IMG/VR virus record: IMGVR_UViG_3300044632_001003
Span: 62,001 to 126,000 of that record
Source of the DNA: a virus
Length of the DNA: 64,000 nt
Direction: 5' to 3' (one strand)
A model generated the notes under the pieces. It was not told the origin of the DNA. It searched no databases and saw nothing but the letters and a program-made list of their open reading frames with translations. The number at the start of each line of letters is the position of its first letter. Position 1 is the first letter of the stretch. Shown piece after piece: positions 42,601 to 49,987 of the stretch. The translations under genes were made by a program, and so were the position numbers.

Positions 42601-44938
42601 TTACGAAAGTGTTATCAGTTTTCTCACCCAGAATTCCAATACCATAAGTTGCAAATGCATTGTAAATTGGGTTGTTATGCGTACTGTGGATATACCAGTT
42701 TGAGCGGAAAGAGTCCCACTGTACTGGATGTCCTACATCTCCAGATGCTTTGTCAGAAACTCTACTCTGAATCTTGAGTTTTGATCCACCATATACTGTA
42801 ACTTCTACATTATTATCAGCATTTGCTTTTGATGAAGCTACTTTAATTGTTGTGCTGGACGAACGAATCGCATAATAAACTCTATGCGAAACAATATTTT
42901 CTGGGAGATCTCCATCATCACTTGTAATGTAAATACTTTCACCAGTTAAGATGTCATGTGCTCCGATAGTGAAAACATTACTAGTAGGACCTGAGGTTAC
43001 TCTATATTCCTTATAAGCTACGTTTGTTCCTAAAGCAGTGGTTCCAATGCCAATAACATTATTAACCATGCAGATATTAGCACCAAATGTGCCAATACCA
43101 CTTCCTAAATTAACATAAAGTTTGTCATCTCTTCTAGCACCAACTCGATATCCTTGAGTAAGAATAGGTGGGGAATCATCTTGGTTATTAAATCCATAAA
43201 GATAAAGATGACTTGAGATTCCAACAGAAGTTGTAAGTCCAACGTCTAGGGATTGCCAATCAATGTCTGCCTCATCAGATTTAACTGCTCTTGGACCAAC
43301 AATTGCAGAAATATAAGCCTTATTATCCTTGTCAAATGCTTCTGCTCTAAATCCATCAGAAGTTAGAGAGAATTGACCAAAGTTTGAGTTTGAGTTGGTA
43401 ATCGATGCGTCACCACCAGACTCGGTATTAAAATGGTTAGTAAATCCAATAGCAAACACAGATACAATCTGAATGATTGAATCATTCGACATTTTAATAT
43501 GATTGGTTTCCCAACCTGTTCTATAGACTGCGCTTGAATCTAAGTGATAGACTTTATCCTTATCTAAAGAAGAAGCACCTGCCGATAATTCTGCTCCCGT
43601 CTTTTTAGTAATAGTTATTGATTCGTAGTTTCTATCTACTTCATCATATTTTACAAATGCCCTATCATCTTTTTGTAGAGAAACACCTGTAAATTGTGCA
43701 ACAACCATTGAACGGAAACCTGATGCTTTGCTACCATCAGCGTACATTCCATTCATGCCATAAACTGATCTTAGCGAACAGTTGAAGACATAAGGAGAAG
43801 CACCAGAAACAGTATCCGTTTCAATCGTAACTGTTGCACCACTAACATCTGGAAGTGTTAGTAGATTTGGTTGAACATATGGGAGAACATATGTAAAGGT
43901 ATTTGCATTAATTACACTTTGTACCTTTGTAGAAATATTGTAATCATTTACTCCATCAGCAAGACCAACACCCTTAATCTTAATTGGTGTTCCTTCATTG
44001 AACTTATGTTCTAAAACAGTAGTTACTGTAATGATAGGACCAGCAGTTCCACCACTACCAGATTCAATTCTTGCAATCGTTAATGTATCAGCAGCGAACG
44101 CACCAACAATCTCCCATTCTGCTCTTTGCTTAGCGAATCCGCCTGCGTCATCTGGATATTTTTCTGGAATATCTCTTACCGAATTGAATGCATTTGACAA
44201 TTTGCTATAATACATGTCAAGATCGGTTAAATCATAACCGACCACTTCATTTACACCATCAGCATACTCAAAGCAAGTTAGTTTATGGTGAGAAAATGTT
44301 GGGACTGAACGATTATTTTCAGAAAAATCTATATTATCGGTATAAACAGTTCCAGTCTCACTACCATCAAAAATTGTAAATTGCCAAAGATAACAAGTAC
44401 CAGTTAGCCTAAAAATAGCAGATCGAGGAACATTTGAATCTGTGGGATTTGGTACATACTTTGGTCTTATTTTTGTTTTTCTTAGGTCTAAACCAACTAA
44501 TGATGTACCTCTTGGTATAATAACTCCACCATTAACGCTGTTAAATTTGTAGAGAATATTTCCAACTTGGTTAAGGTCAAAGTTAGAATCTAAATTGAGT
44601 GCAATCTGTTCGGATGGAGTTGAGATTGTACCCGAAGGTGACTTAACTTTTACACCAAGTGCGGGGTCATTATAAATCGCAAATCCTGGTCTATTATCAA
44701 TTAAATGCTCACCTGGAAAAAGTAAAATTGTAGTTTTTTCAATCGCATCATTATTATTACCTTTTAAGTATGAGAATCTTGCAGACTCTAGTAACGCCCT
44801 TTGTATTGTTTTAAATGGCTTAGCAAGAGAATTTCCTTGATTCTCGATGCTATCCGTTGCTTCAAGATCGTTTGGATTTACATATAGAATACGACCTTCA
44901 GTATTTTTAATAAAATTATCTAATTTATTAAGAGGCAT
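39656..44938 (-). CDS. Giant tail fibre/structural protein with intramolecular chaperone domain, 1760 residues
   Basis: The largest gene. N-terminus (residues 1-100) is a beta-helix/pectate-lyase-like stretch GRILYVNPNDLEATDS... with FKTIQRALLES, typical of cyanophage baseplate-attached fibres. The middle is beta-rich with repeated GIST/GTGSY and VGIT-like strands. The C-terminal 100 residues are an S74-type intramolecular chaperone: TSDQRLKDNITPIDDP, then IAQEILEVLPEAV and a helix ending QKLSDK. That domain trimerises the fibre and then cuts itself at the Ser of TSDQRLK. Late box at 44971. Confidence 0.85.
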   Translation of the reverse strand: MPLNKLDNFIKNTEGRILYVNPNDLEATDSIENQGNSLAKPFKTIQRALLESARFSYLKGNNNDAIEKTTILLFPGEHLIDNRPGFAIYNDPALGVKVKSPSGTISTPSEQIALNLDSNFDLNQVGNILYKFNSVNGGVIIPRGTSLVGLDLRKTKIRPKYVPNPTDSNVPRSAIFRLTGTCYLWQFTIFDGSETGTVYTDNIDFSENNRSVPTFSHHKLTCFEYADGVNEVVGYDLTDLDMYYSKLSNAFNSVRDIPEKYPDDAGGFAKQRAEWEIVGAFAADTLTIARIESGSGGTAGPIITVTTVLEHKFNEGTPIKIKGVGLADGVNDYNISTKVQSVINANTFTYVLPYVQPNLLTLPDVSGATVTIETDTVSGASPYVFNCSLRSVYGMNGMYADGSKASGFRSMVVAQFTGVSLQKDDRAFVKYDEVDRNYESITITKKTGAELSAGASSLDKDKVYHLDSSAVYRTGWETNHIKMSNDSIIQIVSVFAIGFTNHFNTESGGDASITNSNSNFGQFSLTSDGFRAEAFDKDNKAYISAIVGPRAVKSDEADIDWQSLDVGLTTSVGISSHLYLYGFNNQDDSPPILTQGYRVGARRDDKLYVNLGSGIGTFGANICMVNNVIGIGTTALGTNVAYKEYRVTSGPTSNVFTIGAHDILTGESIYITSDDGDLPENIVSHRVYYAIRSSSTTIKVASSKANADNNVEVTVYGGSKLKIQSRVSDKASGDVGHPVQWDSFRSNWYIHSTHNNPIYNAFATYGIGILGEKTDNTFVKRFDDSRSLDEKLYKIRIVVPKDAENAKAPAETFIVQESSSTGYRNDGDPGRVSIGATDYDYHRNPRFISTCITGTTGIVTVTTELPHNLQVGNLVNIKSVRSSTNTGGLSNEGYNGKFAITGIVDDHTFRYSTVDVTGVTHSPGTFTSNTATRNTNLPRFERSDVNKNYFVYRSEIIRPYIKDVQDGIYHAYLLNANNSVPEEFTNLKYAQNVTDLYPQLDKDNVDDNPFAANTYAKRSPIGDVVTDDLKKSITKESLDLFTQDFGIGLPIVAVSTSFASVNSGTATITLGREHGFAGVTTYSSFSGGSGYNAGTHYNVKLFNNGTSTWDGATAKVIVSSGGTITDVKILSRGSGYTDGEELDFDTSVIGVGVGAGLTIASTGISTNLGDVVQVTGIGTTGDGYYRIASIPSKTQISVAITAADPQIHTGHYIINLGPSVPVTTVAGPVLGITTFTSSFAHNLTAGSKFKFIDSNNNNLGDYIVNEKVGVNTFTVATSTTLSSAKYILKHGLSSNDAVSDSTTENIASRGTFFYDNEKFFLGATIESGSSITVSGSTICGLSTLTRFPLGSYIQVDNEIMRISGSEFTGSSNNQLVVIRGVFGTSKETHNTGSIARKIRPLAIELRRPSIIRASGHTFEYLGFGPGNYSTGLPQVQVRSLTEKESFLAQSQKRSAGVVVYTGMNSDGDFYIGNKKSSSATGQEITFDVPVPTVTGQESGRLSVIFDEVLIKERLRVEGGKSGTVLSQFDGPVTFNKEVRIRNSASITGIVKITNVTESTSKTTGALVVSGGLGVDGKSTLDDIVTINTGIIPDVDKGAYIGTVGGAFEEAYIDGIRIGVAGTTTIDTRGGNLVINASIGSSVSISTNTTISGELNVTGDITAFYTSDQRLKDNITPIDDPLAKVLSISGNTYTWNEKSGKEGNDVGVIAQEILEVLPEAVTTRDNGYLAVRYEKIIPLLVEAVKELSARVGDLEQKLSDK
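39657..39663 (-). promoter_or_regulatory. Late promoter box ATAAATA
   Basis: GATAAATAACTAAAA, 18 bases before the ATG at 39639. Confidence 0.55.
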
Positions 44939-44970
44939 TGGATTATTACGACCAGAATATTTCTATGTTC

Positions 44971-44977
44971 TATTTAG
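44971..44977 (-). promoter_or_regulatory. Late promoter box CTAAATA
   Basis: GCTAAATAGAACAT, about 33 bases before ATG at 44938, inside the end of the upstream gene. Confidence 0.5.
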
Positions 44978-45279
44978 CTGGTCAAATCCTCCTCATCATG
45001 TTCATATTCTAAATCATCTGGTAAGTCTTCTGGGTTTTCTAAATCCACTGCGAAGAAGCAAGGATGTACCTCTTCATCAATTAGATAGAAAGAGTTCCTG
45101 TACAAGTCTTCTGGCTCAAAAGACCTTTCTTTATCTGCTAATCTACAAAGATCTTGGTCATATAAATGTCCGTCTGGAAGTTCGTCGAATGTAAATGGAA
45201 CGTGATTAATAAAGTACATCTTCACGATCATACTGCCATTATTGTACCAGCAGTATGCGTGATCGATACGATAAGACAT
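44974..45279 (-). CDS. 101-residue conserved protein (ELPDGHLYDQ motif)
   Basis: SYRIDHAYCWYNNGSMIVKMYFINHVPFTFDELPDGHLYDQDLCRLADKERSFEPEDLYRNSF. The ELPDG-LYD segment resembles CpeT/CpcT-like phycobilin lyases found in cyanophages, but the protein is much shorter than full CpeT, so only a weak relation is proposed. Late box at 45299. Confidence 0.6.
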   Translation of the reverse strand: MSYRIDHAYCWYNNGSMIVKMYFINHVPFTFDELPDGHLYDQDLCRLADKERSFEPEDLYRNSFYLIDEEVHPCFFAVDLENPEDLPDDLEYEHDEEDLTS

Positions 45280-45298
45280 TGGGTTTTCCCATATCTTA

Positions 45299-45305
45299 TA
45301 TTTAT
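45299..45305 (-). promoter_or_regulatory. Late promoter box ATAAATA
   Basis: AAATAAATATAAG, 20 bases before the ATG at 45279; also 6 bases from the 3' end of a tRNA gene. Confidence 0.5.
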
Positions 45306-45310
45306 TTTTA

Positions 45311-45383
45311 TACCCGTGAGTGGATTCGAACCACCGCTTGGAACATTTTAAGTGTTCTGCCTCTTCCGCTGGGCTACACGGGC
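45311..45383 (-). tRNA. tRNA with anticodon UAA (reads UUA), short variable loop
   Basis: Seven-base acceptor stem (GCCCGTG with CACGGGT, first pair G-U), anticodon arm GAACA-CTTAAAA-TGTTC giving UAA, T-arm GGTGG-TTCGAAT-CCACT, discriminator A, 73 bases, no encoded CCA. The UAA anticodon predicts leucine, but the variable loop is only about 5 bases while bacterial tRNA-Leu normally has a long variable arm. Fold done by hand. Confidence 0.75.
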
Positions 45384-45482
45384 GTGTATTTTTTGTTTGA
45401 TGCCGTGTGTTTGTGAGACTAAATCAAAACCGTTTGATAGATGCCCCACTGGATTCTATCATAAGTTTTGAACCACGACAAG

Positions 45483-45555
45483 TGCAGGTTGCGAGGATTG
45501 AACTCGCCTTCGCCGCTTTATGAGAACGGTCCATTCACCAGATTGGTAAACCTGC
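45483..45555 (-). tRNA. tRNA with anticodon CAU (Met-type)
   Basis: Acceptor GCAGGTT/AACCTGC, anticodon arm CCGTT-CTCATAA-AGCGG with CAU, T-arm GCGAG-TTCAATC-CTCGC, discriminator A, 73 bases. Elongator Met, or Ile if the C34 is lysidinated; the sequence alone does not decide. Confidence 0.8.
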
Positions 45556-45559
45556 ACGA

Positions 45560-45647
45560 TACGAGTGCCTGGATTCGAACCAGGTCAAAGCCGCTAATCT
45601 GGCGGAAAGAGTTTATAAGACTCCTCTGACTACCAAGTCTCACTCGC
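45560..45647 (-). tRNA. Class II (long variable arm) tRNA, anticodon read as UAU
   Basis: Acceptor GCGAGTG/CACTCGT, T-arm CCTGG-TTCGAAT-CCAGG, long variable stem CCGC-CAGATTA-GCGG, and anticodon arm GGAGT-CTTATAA-ACTCT, which puts UAU at 34-36. A long variable arm is expected for Leu, Ser or Tyr, not for a UAU (Ile) tRNA. Leu with UAA would need a different fold. 88 bases. Confidence 0.65.
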
Positions 45648-45655
45648 TTCTGCGT

Positions 45656-45829
45656 TTATGATGCCTCGTTGTTTAACTCAGTGTGTATTCGTATGAGGTC
45701 ATCATCCACAGGTATCATAACCGCTGCTTGCCCATTCTCGTTAATTATACCTAAATGCTCTCCATTTTCAACTCGTTCCATCAGTTCATCAAACCTCTCT
45801 TGAAACTCTTCCACAGTGAAAACTTCCAT
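45656..45829 (-). CDS. Phd/YefM-family antitoxin-like protein
   Basis: 57 residues from ATG at 45829. MEVFTVEEFQERFDELMERVENGEHLGIINENGQAAVMIPVDD has the N-terminal 'V.EF...FDEL..RVENGE...I..NG..AVM.P' pattern of Phd/YefM antitoxins, which bind DNA and neutralise a partner toxin. The usual C-terminal toxin-binding tail is short, and no toxin gene is adjacent. Late box CTAAATA at 45841-45847. It could silence a host toxin, or be an immunity-type protein. Confidence 0.75.
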   Translation of the reverse strand: MEVFTVEEFQERFDELMERVENGEHLGIINENGQAAVMIPVDDDLIRIHTELNNEAS

Positions 45830-45840
45830 TTTTGTGTTTT

Positions 45841-45847
45841 TATTTAG
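45841..45847 (-). promoter_or_regulatory. Late promoter box CTAAATA
   Basis: ACTAAATAAAAAC, 12 bases before the antitoxin-like ATG at 45829. Confidence 0.45.
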
Positions 45848-46053
45848 TTGTTATCCTGACCATAAATTGCCAGGTCAGCATACTCAATCTGCTCAGGGTC
45901 AAGTTGAGCGGTGACAACTTCCAACACGTTCATAAACTCTTGAACAGTCTCACACTCCACCAGACGCTCACTACCCTGGTCGCTGAGAAGAAGGAAGGTG
46001 CGGGTGCAGACATCAATCACAATGCCTTGAACGGTCTCTTGTGCAATGCTCAT
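45844..46053 (-). CDS. 69-residue protein
   Basis: MSIAQETVQGIVIDVCTRTFLLLSDQGSERLVECETVQEFMNVLEVVTAQ is a small beta-rich protein followed by a helix, acidic overall. Read from the consensus promoter at 46079-46107. Unknown function. Confidence 0.65.
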   Translation of the reverse strand: MSIAQETVQGIVIDVCTRTFLLLSDQGSERLVECETVQEFMNVLEVVTAQLDPEQIEYADLAIYGQDNN

Positions 46054-46078
46054 TTGGTGTTCCGTTGATTACCCCCAT

Positions 46079-46107
46079 ATTATAGGGCAGATGGGGGCGG
46101 GTGTCAA
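46079..46107 (-). promoter_or_regulatory. Consensus sigma70 promoter (TTGACA-N17-TATAAT)
   Basis: TTGACA at 46102-46107 and TATAAT at 46079-46084, with an exact 17-base spacer. Leader GGTAATCAACGG matches other modules. Read through the tRNA-antitoxin region if it continues leftward. Confidence 0.8.
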
Positions 46108-46128
46108 GTGTGCCAGTTTAAAAAGTGG

Positions 46129-46674
46129 TTACAGATCTAAAAGAACTCTTAAATCTTCTACAGTCAGACCAAGATTTCTCAGTTTTTCTTGAGGAGTAAC
46201 TGGATTTGCTTCAACAACAGACCAACCAGACTCAGAACTTTCTGATGCTGCAGAAATAGTATCTCCAGTTTCAGCATTCCAAACTAAAGTATAATTTTCT
46301 GTATGAAATGGTGGTGGAGTTCTAGTTGCATTTTCTGGAGCAACTACTGGATTTGGATTGGCGATAACTGTTCCCAGAGTATCTGGATTTGTTGAATAAT
46401 ACATTCCACTCAGGTCATCAACCTGATTCCAGACTTGATTTTCTTCATCAAAAACTCGAACTTTACCCAATTCTGGTTCAGGAGCTTCAATACATGTGGA
46501 ATGTGCTGGAGCAAGATACATATTATGCTCTAGTGGGTCCTTTTTAGCTTCAGTTTTTGATATGAAAAATTTAAAATCAGCATCATAATTATAAATTGGG
46601 CAACTGTTTGCATAGGGCAAATCAAAAATATGCTCAACACCATCTGCGGTTCTACATGTGACAGTATAAGACAT
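46129..46674 (-). CDS. Fibre-associated protein, 181 residues
   Basis: Ends TPQEKLRNLGLTVEDLRVLLDL, a C-terminal pattern shared with chaperone-like proteins that follow tail-fibre genes in cyanophages. The body is beta-rich. Placed directly after the collagen-like fibre gene, with which it is cotranscribed. Probably a fibre component or assembly chaperone. Confidence 0.6.
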   Translation of the reverse strand: MSYTVTCRTADGVEHIFDLPYANSCPIYNYDADFKFFISKTEAKKDPLEHNMYLAPAHSTCIEAPEPELGKVRVFDEENQVWNQVDDLSGMYYSTNPDTLGTVIANPNPVVAPENATRTPPPFHTENYTLVWNAETGDTISAASESSESGWSVVEANPVTPQEKLRNLGLTVEDLRVLLDL

Positions 46675-46702
46675 CTTTAATATAAAATAGTATCTTTACG
46701 AT

Positions 46703-46709
46703 TATTTAT
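46703..46709 (-). promoter_or_regulatory. Late promoter box ATAAATA
   Basis: CATAAATAATCG, about 29 bases before the ATG at 46674. Confidence 0.5.
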
Positions 46710-49321
46710 GTCTTTATACAGGGTAGTAACGCATAGTTTCTTGGTCTTGTTTCATTACCAAAGTTACCGCCATTTGTAGCATTGGGAGATCCACTCTCAA
46801 TATTTGTTAGTGTTCCTGTCAATGTCGCAGTTCTTGGAATAGCATTAGTTCCACTATTGCTATACGTTGGAATATTATGAGTGTGAGTTTGATATTGGTG
46901 ATCTTGGAAACTAGCAAAAGTACGACCAGTATCAACAGATGAAGTATTTGCCCAACCTCTGATGAAATTTCCTCTTAAATCTGGAATATTAAAAGTGCTC
47001 ACTCCGTTTCCCGCACCCCAGGTTGTTCCAATAGCAGTAAAGAGAACATTATAAAGTCCTCTAGAAACAGCAGATCCGTCACACTCCAAATATCCACTTG
47101 GAGCAGTGTTTTTTGCAAACCAAAGAACAACTCCAGCGGCGACTGTTCCAGACCCAGCTTCTGTACCTTGAATACCTTGAATGCCCTGGATACCTTGAAT
47201 ACCTTGACCACCAACGAATCCACTAATTCCCTGGTTTCCTTGCAAACCCTGAACACCCTGAGGTCCAATATTACCCTGAATACCTTGGTTTCCAGTTCCA
47301 TTAATACCCTGGATGCCTTGCTCACCCTGGATACCTTGAATTCCCTGGATACCTTGAGAACCTAGGTCACCTCTAATTCCTTGGACACCTTGACGACCTT
47401 GAATACCCTGAGTTCCCTGAGATCCTACACCATTGTCACCTTGAATACCTTGGCGACCTTGAATACCTTGCTCACCTTGAAGTCCTTGAGCCCCTTGATT
47501 TCCATTATTACCTTGGATACCCTGACGACCTTGAATACCTTGAATACCTTGGAGACCCTGAACACCCTGAACACCCTGGAGACCTTGTTCCCCCTGGACT
47601 CCCTGAAGACCCTGGTTACCTTGTGGTCCAAAGTCTCCCTGAATACCCTGCAAACCTTGCCCACCAGTTCCACCAGTAGCACCTCCAGTTCCCTGGAAAC
47701 CTTGAATACCTTGTCTTCCTTGGTTACCCTGCGCTCCAGTTTCACCTTGAACACCTTGGCGTCCTTGAATACCTTGCTCACCCTGGATACCTTGAACACC
47801 CTGGATTCCCTGACGACCCTGAACACCTTGATATCCCTGAATACCTTGAATACCCTGGATACCTTGAATACCTTGATTACCAGCACCACCTATCTGTCCG
47901 CTGATGCCTTGAATACCTTGAGCGCCTTGAGCACCGTCATTACCCTGAATACCTTGACGACCTTGAATACCTTGGTTACCTTGGTTACCTTGGAAACCTT
48001 GAAGACCTTGGTTTCCTTGAGGTCCTTGAGCACCTTGAGTTCCTGGACCACCACCAATACCTTGAAGACCTTGGAATCCTTGGAATCCTTGGAATCCTTG
48101 TGGTCCCGCTGTTCCCTGAGTTCCTTGACGACCCTGAGAACCCTGAACACCTTGGTTTCCTTGAATACCTTGGACACCCTGGAAAGATGCATCATTAATA
48201 CTGATTTTCTTTACATCATCCGCAGAAAAATCATAAACTAGTAATAAATCTTGAAGTCCATCAGCACCAGTAATGAGTTGTTGCTCAGTAATTGCTTTTT
48301 TACTTACTCTTCCATCAAACAAAGTCGCCGTAATAATTCCAGAAGAAAATGTGTTTCCATAGATGGAAAAGTCTGCTCCAACTCCTAAGGTTGAAGTTCC
48401 AATACCAACTTTGCGGAAGGTTGAAATTCCAAGGAATGTAGAAACACCTGTTACTAACAATTCTTTGATTGTAACTGGTCCAGCAAATCCAGAACTACCT
48501 ACAACGTCAAAAACAAATCTTGGAGTTGTTGAACCTAGACCAACTCTTTGATTTGTATAATCATACCAAAAATTAGTTGCACCATCTACTAATCCAGCAG
48601 TTCCATGAAACTGAATTTGTCCGATTGTACCACCAGCACCAGATAGTGTTGCAGATTGAGATTGCCATTCAATACCAGTGATTGTCCTAATTAAAACCTC
48701 TCCTGGATTTCCTGGGTCATTGGTTGAGTCATAAATTGTTCCAGAAACTCTTACATCACCTTGAACGTGCAACTCCTGTGATGGGCTGGGAGTATTAATT
48801 CCAACATATCCCTCGGCAGTTGTCTTAATGATTGTTCCACCAATACCAACATGGAAGTAATGCCCGATGGTCATTATTCCAGTTACATTGTCAAAAAGCA
48901 AATATGGAGAAGCAGCAAAGGATCCATCATTATTAAAGATTATCTCATTATCATTCCCTGGAGGACTAATTGTAATTGTAGAAATTGTCCCGAAGTTATT
49001 TGCAGTTACATTGACAATATTTCCGACAAAATTTAACTTATTAATACTATTTCCTGTACCAACAATCGATCCTTCTTCAAAAACTGAAATACCTGTAACA
49101 ATTCCAGCAGGAGGAACTTGCCAATATCTATCATATTGACCGCCATTTTCAAAAGTTACAAGATTATAATAGTAATCCTTTACAGGCAAAGCCCTCTCAC
49201 CTGGATATCCAAGATTGGGTTCTGCCTCTTCTGGACTAAGAAATACGTGTCTATCTGTACTTAATCCAGAGAAGGGTGTTAATTTTTGCTTCCCGCTTAA
49301 ATATCTTTGCTTATTCCCCAT
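46706..49321 (-). CDS. Collagen-like tail fibre with tail-collar domain
   Basis: 871 residues. N-terminal third is beta-rich fibre (VGIGGTIIKTTAEGYVG). Residues about 382-720 are an uninterrupted Gly-X-Y collagen-like repeat, with most triplets GIQ, GVQ, GNQ and GRQ. The C-terminal 140 residues are a phage tail-collar domain: VVLWFAKNTAPSGYLECDG then FNIPDLRGNFIRGWAN and HTHNIP. Collagen-like shafts occur in other phages and stiffen fibres; the collar tip is for receptor contact. The open frame on the opposite strand across this repeat is a shadow. Confidence 0.85.
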   Translation of the reverse strand: MGNKQRYLSGKQKLTPFSGLSTDRHVFLSPEEAEPNLGYPGERALPVKDYYYNLVTFENGGQYDRYWQVPPAGIVTGISVFEEGSIVGTGNSINKLNFVGNIVNVTANNFGTISTITISPPGNDNEIIFNNDGSFAASPYLLFDNVTGIMTIGHYFHVGIGGTIIKTTAEGYVGINTPSPSQELHVQGDVRVSGTIYDSTNDPGNPGEVLIRTITGIEWQSQSATLSGAGGTIGQIQFHGTAGLVDGATNFWYDYTNQRVGLGSTTPRFVFDVVGSSGFAGPVTIKELLVTGVSTFLGISTFRKVGIGTSTLGVGADFSIYGNTFSSGIITATLFDGRVSKKAITEQQLITGADGLQDLLLVYDFSADDVKKISINDASFQGVQGIQGNQGVQGSQGRQGTQGTAGPQGFQGFQGFQGLQGIGGGPGTQGAQGPQGNQGLQGFQGNQGNQGIQGRQGIQGNDGAQGAQGIQGISGQIGGAGNQGIQGIQGIQGIQGYQGVQGRQGIQGVQGIQGEQGIQGRQGVQGETGAQGNQGRQGIQGFQGTGGATGGTGGQGLQGIQGDFGPQGNQGLQGVQGEQGLQGVQGVQGLQGIQGIQGRQGIQGNNGNQGAQGLQGEQGIQGRQGIQGDNGVGSQGTQGIQGRQGVQGIRGDLGSQGIQGIQGIQGEQGIQGINGTGNQGIQGNIGPQGVQGLQGNQGISGFVGGQGIQGIQGIQGIQGTEAGSGTVAAGVVLWFAKNTAPSGYLECDGSAVSRGLYNVLFTAIGTTWGAGNGVSTFNIPDLRGNFIRGWANTSSVDTGRTFASFQDHQYQTHTHNIPTYSNSGTNAIPRTATLTGTLTNIESGSPNATNGGNFGNETRPRNYALLPCIKT

Positions 49322-49323
49322 AA

Positions 49324-49986
49324 TTATGATGTACTATTCTCTAGGATACTTGCAATAAATTCCATTTGAAGTGGGGCAACCAATCCACCACTAACATATG
49401 TATGTACGATTCCATTAGCACTTCCTACTGTAGTGGTAAATGTTCTAGAAGTACCAACACTATTCACAATACTATCAACGACAAATGATGATTGGGGGGA
49501 TGGGAAAATTGTTGTAGTGATTCCAGACCCTGAAGGGCATGTCATAGCAATACCTGACATGGTAATTGGGTCATTTGGAGAGAACCCATGAGGAGTTAGT
49601 GTAGTAACCGTTGCAACTCCTGTAGGTTCGTAGTACTGAACATTTGTAATTGTTACAATTCCAGTTTGAACTGCATTAATGTAAAGTGAATCTAGTTTAA
49701 TTGCGTCTTTTTCTAAAACTAGACGACCATCAACCAAAACAACTGCATCATTTGGAGGAATTTGAATATCTTTAATGATACGAATATCTCTCGTGTTACC
49801 TGTGCTTCTTGATTCTCGACGATGCCAGAAAGTTACGGTTGGATATGTTGCACCAATACCAACATTCGAAACTTGAGCAAACAAAAGAATGGAAGAAACT
49901 CCAGTTGGAACTTCATATAACTTTTGAGTCCCTGGAGCAACAGGAACTGCAACTGTTAAAAACTTATTGACTGGTGCGACTGCCAT
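49324..49986 (-). CDS. Virion structural protein, 220 residues
   Basis: AVAPVNKFLTVAVPVAPGTQKLYEVPTGVSSILLFAQVSNVGIGATYPTVTFWHRRESRSTGNTRDIRIIKD. I recognise the pattern of a conserved cyanomyovirus structural protein, a small jelly-roll-type domain with a C-terminal beta extension. Cotranscribed with the large fibre genes on both sides. The PVNK start and VPTGVSSILLF block are the recurring features. Confidence 0.7.
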   Translation of the reverse strand: MAVAPVNKFLTVAVPVAPGTQKLYEVPTGVSSILLFAQVSNVGIGATYPTVTFWHRRESRSTGNTRDIRIIKDIQIPPNDAVVLVDGRLVLEKDAIKLDSLYINAVQTGIVTITNVQYYEPTGVATVTTLTPHGFSPNDPITMSGIAMTCPSGSGITTTIFPSPQSSFVVDSIVNSVGTSRTFTTTVGSANGIVHTYVSGGLVAPLQMEFIASILENSTS

Positions 49987-49987
49987 A

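Noticed and set aside
39656-44938. Phycobilisome or photosystem genes
   Set aside because: No psbA, psbD, hli, cpeT or other photosynthesis genes of recognisable length were found; only a weak ELPDG similarity in short proteins.
47381-48241. Plus-strand frame of 286 residues made of TLNTL-type repeats
   Set aside because: It is the antisense of the collagen-like Gly-X-Y repeat; repetitive DNA gives an open frame on both strands.
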